Of a stretch of DNA of 10,279 nucleotides, positions 6,846 through 10,279 are shown in pieces. The DNA comes from Pseudoxanthomonas sp. (GTDB lineage: Bacteria; Pseudomonadota; Gammaproteobacteria; Xanthomonadales; Xanthomonadaceae). Positions within the stretch are counted from its first letter, which is position 1, and each line of letters opens with the position of its first letter. Under the pieces are notes generated by a model. The model ran no database searches. It saw nothing but the letters and a program-made list of their open reading frames with translations, and was not told where the DNA came from. The stretch spans positions 1 through 10,279 of the forward strand of contig JAJAZJ010000136.1 in NCBI GenBank assembly GCA_026785795.1, in the 5' to 3' direction. The position numbers and the translations under genes were made by a program.

Positions 6846-7565
6846 TCAGAGGCGGAAAGTTTCCCCAAGGTACACGCGACGCACGTCCGGATTGGCCAGC
6901 AGCGCGTCCGGCGCCCCCTGGGCCAATACGCTCCCTTCATTGAGGATATACGCCCGGTCGCAGATTCCCAAGGTTTCGCGCACGTTGTGGTCGGTGATGA
7001 GCACGCCGATGCCGCGGTCCTTGAGGTGCTTGACGATGCGCTGGATCTCGCCGACCGAGATGGGGTCTACGCCCGCAAAGGGTTCGTCCAGCAGCATGAA
7101 GCGGGGCCTGGCGGCCAGCGCACGGGCAATTTCGCAGCGCCGCCGCTCGCCCCCGGACAGGCTGGCGCCGAGCTGTTCGGCCACGTGGCTGATCTGCAGC
7201 TCGTCCAGCAGCGAGGCCAGCTCCCGGTCCACGCCGGCCGAGTCCAGGTCCTCGCGCAGCTCCAGCACCAGGCGCAGGTTGTCGGCCACGGTGAGCTTGC
7301 GGAACACCGAGGGCTCCTGCGGCAGGTAGCCCACGCCCAGCTTGGCCCGCTTGTACATGGGCTCGGCAGTGATGTCGCGGCCGTCGAGCTCGATTTTTCC
7401 GGCATCTGCCCCGACCAGGCCGACGATCATGTAGAAGCAGGTGGTCTTGCCGGCGCCGTTCGGGCCAAGCAGGCCGACGACTTCGCCCGGCTCAAGCGTC
7501 AATCCGAAATCGGCGACGACTTCGCGCTGCCTGTAGCGCTTGCGCAGACCCTGGGCAACCAGCAT
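6846..7565 (-). CDS. lptB: LPS export ABC transporter ATP-binding protein LptB
   Basis: A 239-residue cytoplasmic ATPase that powers extraction of lipopolysaccharide from the inner membrane, acting with LptF, LptG and LptC. The full ABC set is visible: Walker [10 protein letters not shown] at 34-42, Q-loop Gln83 in [10 protein letters not shown], signature LSGGE at 136-140, Walker B MLLDE at 157-161 with catalytic Glu161, and H-loop His193 in TDHNV. The C terminus VYLGETFRL is typical of LptB. The start ATG overlaps the lptA stop by one base (TAATG), a sign of coupled translation. LptF and LptG are not encoded in the window. The match is close to full length with no odd features. Confidence 0.97.
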   Translation of the reverse strand: MLVAQGLRKRYRQREVVADFGLTLEPGEVVGLLGPNGAGKTTCFYMIVGLVGADAGKIELDGRDITAEPMYKRAKLGVGYLPQEPSVFRKLTVADNLRLVLELREDLDSAGVDRELASLLDELQISHVAEQLGASLSGGERRRCEIARALAARPRFMLLDEPFAGVDPISVGEIQRIVKHLKDRGIGVLITDHNVRETLGICDRAYILNEGSVLAQGAPDALLANPDVRRVYLGETFRL

Positions 7566-8086
7566 TACCTGGTGCCCGCTGGCTTGGCGGCTGCCGACCT
7601 GGGCTGGATCACGGTCCGCACCCGCGACCCGTCGCCGCCGCCCTGCAGGGTGCCGGAGCGGGTGTCATACACCAGGCGCTGGCCGCTGTTGGAGCCACGC
7701 GGCGAGGTCACGGTGTAGTTGCCGGTAAAGATGATGGTGTCGGTGGTGAGGTCGTAATCAATCTTGTCCGCGGTGGCGGTCATGGTGGTGCCGTCGTCCA
7801 TCTGCTGCTTCAGCGTGACCGGCTTGCCGGTAAACACCGCGCGCACCGGATCGCCATTGCGCTGGGTAAGTTCGGCGCGACCGGCTGCGATGTTCATGCT
7901 GCCCTGGGTGAGGGCGACGCTGCCGGACCACACGCTGATGCCGTTGCCGTCCATGGTTGCGGTTTGCTTGTCCGAATCCAGGTAGATCGGCTGGGTACGG
8001 TCGGCCGCGCGCGACCACGCTGTGGACGGAAGCGCGAGCGACAGGACGACGGCGAACAGCAGGCTAGCGCGCAGATTTGGGTTCAT
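7565..8086 (-). CDS. lptA: LPS transport periplasmic protein LptA
   Basis: A 173-residue periplasmic protein that forms the bridge between LptC at the inner membrane and LptD at the outer membrane. Residues 1-27 form a signal peptide ([24 protein letters not shown]), with cleavage probably near Ala27. The OstA-like domain follows at about residues 33-145, with beta-strand-rich segments such as [33 protein letters not shown]. The last 25 residues are low-complexity and rich in Gly, Arg and Ala. The ATG at 8086 lies 23 bp inside the 3' end of lptC, and the stop overlaps the lptB start. The family is divergent in sequence, so the call rests on the domain pattern, the signal peptide and the position between lptC and lptB. 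Confidence 0.93.
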   Translation of the reverse strand: MNPNLRASLLFAVVLSLALPSTAWSRAADRTQPIYLDSDKQTATMDGNGISVWSGSVALTQGSMNIAAGRAELTQRNGDPVRAVFTGKPVTLKQQMDDGTTMTATADKIDYDLTTDTIIFTGNYTVTSPRGSNSGQRLVYDTRSGTLQGGGDGSRVRTVIQPRSAAAKPAGTR

Positions 8087-8627
8087 ATCGGGTCTTTACC
8101 TGCGACAAGAGGGTGTATTGCCTGGTCTGGGTGTCCACTTCCAGGCCAACGCCCCTGAGTATAGAACCAGGCCGGGTGATGGTTGCCGCTTCCGGGGTAG
8201 TCACCAGGTGTTTGCGGGGGAATACGTTCAGCGACTCGGTCTTGAACGTCGTGGGCACTTCTGCCGCTTCCGGGCTGCGTCCCTCCACGTTGCCCTGCAG
8301 CCGCACTTCATCGGCCTTGGCGCTGACCCATGCGCTGTTCGAGCGCATTTCCCAATGCAGGCCCTCGCCATCGGGTATCTGGAACACGGGCCTGGAAATC
8401 TGGAAGGTGCGATCCTGGGCGCTGCGCTGCATTTCCGGCGCACGCAGGCTCACCGATTCCAGTCCCTTGGTATCCAGGCGGGTCATCTCGAAGTCGCGCA
8501 TCACGTAGTCCGAGCGTTCCGCAGCCGGTGCAGCGGCGATGGGCGCGGCGCGCTGCTTCCACGCGGACCACCCGCTGAGCACAGCGGCAAGCAGCAGCAC
8601 AAGGCCCAGCCCCAGGCGCCAGCTCAC
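8064..8627 (-). CDS. lptC: LPS export system protein LptC
   Basis: A 187-residue bitopic protein that receives lipopolysaccharide from LptBFG and hands it to LptA. One membrane segment lies near the N terminus (LGLGLVLLLAAVLSGWSAW), followed by a periplasmic domain of LptC/OstA type with repeats of polar and hydrophobic residues (YVMRDFEMTRLDTKGLESVSLRAPEMQR). I chose the GTG at 8627, which overlaps the kdsC stop as GTGA, has GGAG 8 nt upstream and gives MSWRLGLGLV. A GTG at 8636 would add three residues but lies directly on that ribosome-binding site. The 3' end overlaps lptA by 23 bp. LptC sequences vary widely, so the operon position strengthens the call. Confidence 0.92.
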   Translation of the reverse strand: MSWRLGLGLVLLLAAVLSGWSAWKQRAAPIAAAPAAERSDYVMRDFEMTRLDTKGLESVSLRAPEMQRSAQDRTFQISRPVFQIPDGEGLHWEMRSNSAWVSAKADEVRLQGNVEGRSPEAAEVPTTFKTESLNVFPRKHLVTTPEAATITRPGSILRGVGLEVDTQTRQYTLLSQVKTRYEPKSAR

Positions 8628-9157
8628 GCGCCCCACTCCGCAAGCAGGGCGTCAACATGGCCCTGTGCATCCAGCAGCAGGTCGCACAGTTCACGCGCGG
8701 CGCCCTGGCCGCCCTTGGCCTGTGTCTGCCAATGCACGCGCGAACCGACCCAGTGATGGGCATTGGCCGGGGCCACGCCAAGACCCACGGCACGCAGTGC
8801 CGCCATATCGGGCAGGTCATCGCCCATGAACGCCACCTGGTCCAGTGCAATGTCCAGCTCCGCGCAAAGCGCCTGCACCTGCGCAAGCTTGTCCTTGGCC
8901 CCGATGAATACCCGGGCCCCCAATTCGCGGCCGCGCGCTTCGGCCACCTTGCTGTCGCGCGCGGTGATGAGCGCGACCTGGATCCCACAGCGGCGCAGCA
9001 GTACCAGCCCCTGACCGTCGAGCACGTGGAAAGCCTTGCTTTCGCGGCCATCGGCATCGAAGTAGAGCTGGCCATCGGTCAGGGTGCCGTCCACGTCGAA
9101 ACACGCCAGCTTTATCCGGGTGGCGCGCTGGCGGATGTCGTCAGGAATGGAGGGCAT
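8624..9157 (-). CDS. kdsC: 3-deoxy-D-manno-octulosonate 8-phosphate phosphatase KdsC
   Basis: A 177-residue HAD-family phosphatase that removes phosphate from Kdo-8-phosphate, the last step before activation of Kdo for the LPS inner core. Motif I is DVDGTLTDG with nucleophile Asp21 and acid/base Asp23. Motif II is Thr65 in LITARDS, motif III the lysines in GAKDK (86-90), and motif IV GDDLPD with Asp113, Asp114 and Asp117. There is no cap domain, and the length (about 175-190) is usual for the tetrameric KdsC type. The ATG at 9157 has no obvious Shine-Dalgarno sequence. The stop overlaps the lptC start. kdsD lies 87 bp upstream, so two steps of Kdo synthesis are side by side. Confidence 0.96.
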   Translation of the reverse strand: MPSIPDDIRQRATRIKLACFDVDGTLTDGQLYFDADGRESKAFHVLDGQGLVLLRRCGIQVALITARDSKVAEARGRELGARVFIGAKDKLAQVQALCAELDIALDQVAFMGDDLPDMAALRAVGLGVAPANAHHWVGSRVHWQTQAKGGQGAARELCDLLLDAQGHVDALLAEWGA

Positions 9158-9205
9158 GGGATCACGGTGCTGGATGGATAGTTCGTGGTTGGTGGAGGCG
9201 TGTGG

Positions 9206-9229
9206 GCGTCGCGCCGACAGCGCGGACGC
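9206..9229. other. Imperfect GC-rich hairpin between kdsD and kdsC
   Basis: In the 87-bp spacer, GCGTCGCGC and GCGCGGACGC pair around a 5-nt loop with one bulged base. No T run follows on the minus strand, so it is not a classic terminator. It may attenuate or stabilise the transcript between kdsD and kdsC, or be chance in GC-rich DNA. Confidence 0.3.
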
Positions 9230-9244
9230 AGGGGTTCAATGGGG

Positions 9245-10249
9245 TTAGACCACGCGGGCGCGCAACAGGTCGTGAATGTTGAGTGCGCCGACTACCCGGT
9301 CGGTTTCATCCACCACGATAAGGCCGCTGATCTTGTGGGTTTCCATCAGGCTGGCGGCCTCGGCCGCCAATTGATCGGCGCCGATGGTGCGAGGGCTGCG
9401 GGTCATCACGTCGGCGATCATGGCGGTGCGCACGTCCAGCGCTGAATCGTCCAGGGTGCGGCGCAGGTCGCCGTCGGTGAACAGGCCCAGCAGGCGGCCG
9501 TCCACATCCACGATCGAGGTCATGCCCAGGCGTTTGCGGCTCATTTCCACCAGCGCCTCGCTGAGCGTTGCGGTGGCCATCACGCGCGGCACTTCATCGC
9601 CCGCATGCATCACGTCGGTGATATGCAGCAGCAGGCGGCGGCCCAGGCTGCCGGCCGGATGCGAGCGCGCGAAATCATCCGCGGTGAAACCACGCGCTTC
9701 CAGCAGGGCAACGGCCAGCGCATCACCCATGGCCAGGGTGGCGGTGGTGCTGGAGGTCGGGGCCAGGTGCAGCGGACAGGCTTCCAGCGGCACGCTGACG
9801 TCCAGATGCACCTGGGCGGCGCGGGCCAGCGTGGACTGCGGCTTCCCGGTCATGGCGATCAGCGGGTTGCCCTGGCGCTTGAGTACGGGCAGCAGGGTCA
9901 GCACTTCGTCGGACTCACCCGAGTAGGACAGGGCCAGCACCACGTCGACGTCGGTGATCATGCCCAGGTCGCCGTGGCCCGCTTCGCCCGGATGCACGAA
10001 AAACGCGGGTGTCCCGGTGGAGGCCAAAGTGGCGGCGATCTTGCGGGCGATGTGCCCGGACTTGCCCATTCCGGTGGTGACTACGCGGCCGCGGCAGGCC
10101 AGCGCCAGCCGGCACGCCGCCGAGAATCCGCCATCCAGACGGACGGCGACGTCCTGCAGCGCCTGGGCTTCGATTTCGATCACGCGGCGACCACTGGCCA
10201 CCAGGCTGGCGTCGGTGGGCGGTGCTGCAGGAGTCAACGGCTGGGGCAT
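9245..10249 (-). CDS. kdsD: D-arabinose 5-phosphate isomerase KdsD (KpsF/GutQ family)
   Basis: A 334-residue isomerase that turns ribulose 5-phosphate into arabinose 5-phosphate, the first committed step of Kdo synthesis. The SIS domain (about residues 40-185) holds TGMGKSGHIARK. The four active-site residues known from E. coli KdsD (Lys59, Glu111, Glu152, His193) appear at Lys63, Glu115, Glu156 and His197. Two CBS domains follow, at about 210-265 and 278-332, with LFTDGDLRR and the closing HDLLRARVV. The length is close to E. coli KdsD (328). The ATG at 10249 gives MPQPLTPAAP, and only 30 bp of upstream DNA are in the window. It is the first gene of the visible operon and lies 87 bp before kdsC. 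Confidence 0.97.
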   Translation of the reverse strand: MPQPLTPAAPPTDASLVASGRRVIEIEAQALQDVAVRLDGGFSAACRLALACRGRVVTTGMGKSGHIARKIAATLASTGTPAFFVHPGEAGHGDLGMITDVDVVLALSYSGESDEVLTLLPVLKRQGNPLIAMTGKPQSTLARAAQVHLDVSVPLEACPLHLAPTSSTTATLAMGDALAVALLEARGFTADDFARSHPAGSLGRRLLLHITDVMHAGDEVPRVMATATLSEALVEMSRKRLGMTSIVDVDGRLLGLFTDGDLRRTLDDSALDVRTAMIADVMTRSPRTIGADQLAAEAASLMETHKISGLIVVDETDRVVGALNIHDLLRARVV

Positions 10250-10279
10250 GCGGGCGCCGGTGCAGGGTTAGAATGAACC

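Noticed and set aside
5277..7718. An 813-codon open frame on the plus strand, antisense to rpoN and lptB
   Set aside because: Its translation matches no recognisable family and is rich in Gln, Gly, Ala and Arg, as expected from the reverse of high-GC coding DNA. The minus-strand genes show complete motifs throughout.
10246..10274. A TAGAAT -10-like box on the plus strand at the right edge, perhaps for a divergent gene
   Set aside because: No matching -35 box lies at 16-18 bp, and the downstream gene, if any, is outside the window.

Overview
The window is a gene-dense stretch of a high-GC gammaproteobacterial chromosome in which every supported gene lies on the minus strand. Gene order and protein sequences point to the Xanthomonadaceae (Lysobacteraceae: Xanthomonas, Stenotrophomonas, Lysobacter, Luteimonas and relatives). 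The clues are the rpoN-hpf-ptsN-hprK-rapZ-EIIA(Man)-HPr-EI order, an HPr kinase in a gammaproteobacterium, and a GTAG-type REP element. I cannot fix the genus from sequence alone.

Transcription runs from right to left. The right third (about 10249 to 6846) is a lipopolysaccharide block: kdsD and kdsC make the Kdo precursor, and lptC, lptA and lptB form the inner-membrane and periplasmic part of the LPS export bridge. kdsC, lptC, lptA and lptB overlap end to start. The middle holds rpoN (sigma-54) and hpf (ribosome hibernation factor). The left third holds ptsN (EIIA-Ntr), hprK (HPr kinase/phosphorylase), rapZ (P-loop RNA-binding regulator), a mannose-family EIIA, ptsH (HPr) and ptsI (EI). ptsI runs off the left edge without a stop codon.

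The PTS genes here include no EIIB or EIIC transporter subunit. EI can phosphorylate HPr on His15, HPr can pass phosphate to EIIA-Ntr and the mannose-family EIIA, and HprK can phosphorylate HPr on Ser46. This is the known regulatory type of PTS, linked by position to sigma-54 and to LPS assembly. All signature residues I checked are present and no gene looks broken.

Outside the genes there are only short spacers, the longest being 159 bp before hpf, which contains a strong Shine-Dalgarno sequence, a small hairpin and weak promoter-like motifs. The most unusual feature is a pair of inverted REP hairpins (3-75) inside the open 3' end of ptsI, so that translation seems to run through the repeat. 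I see no sign of an undescribed system: this is a conserved housekeeping region with a few local details worth checking.
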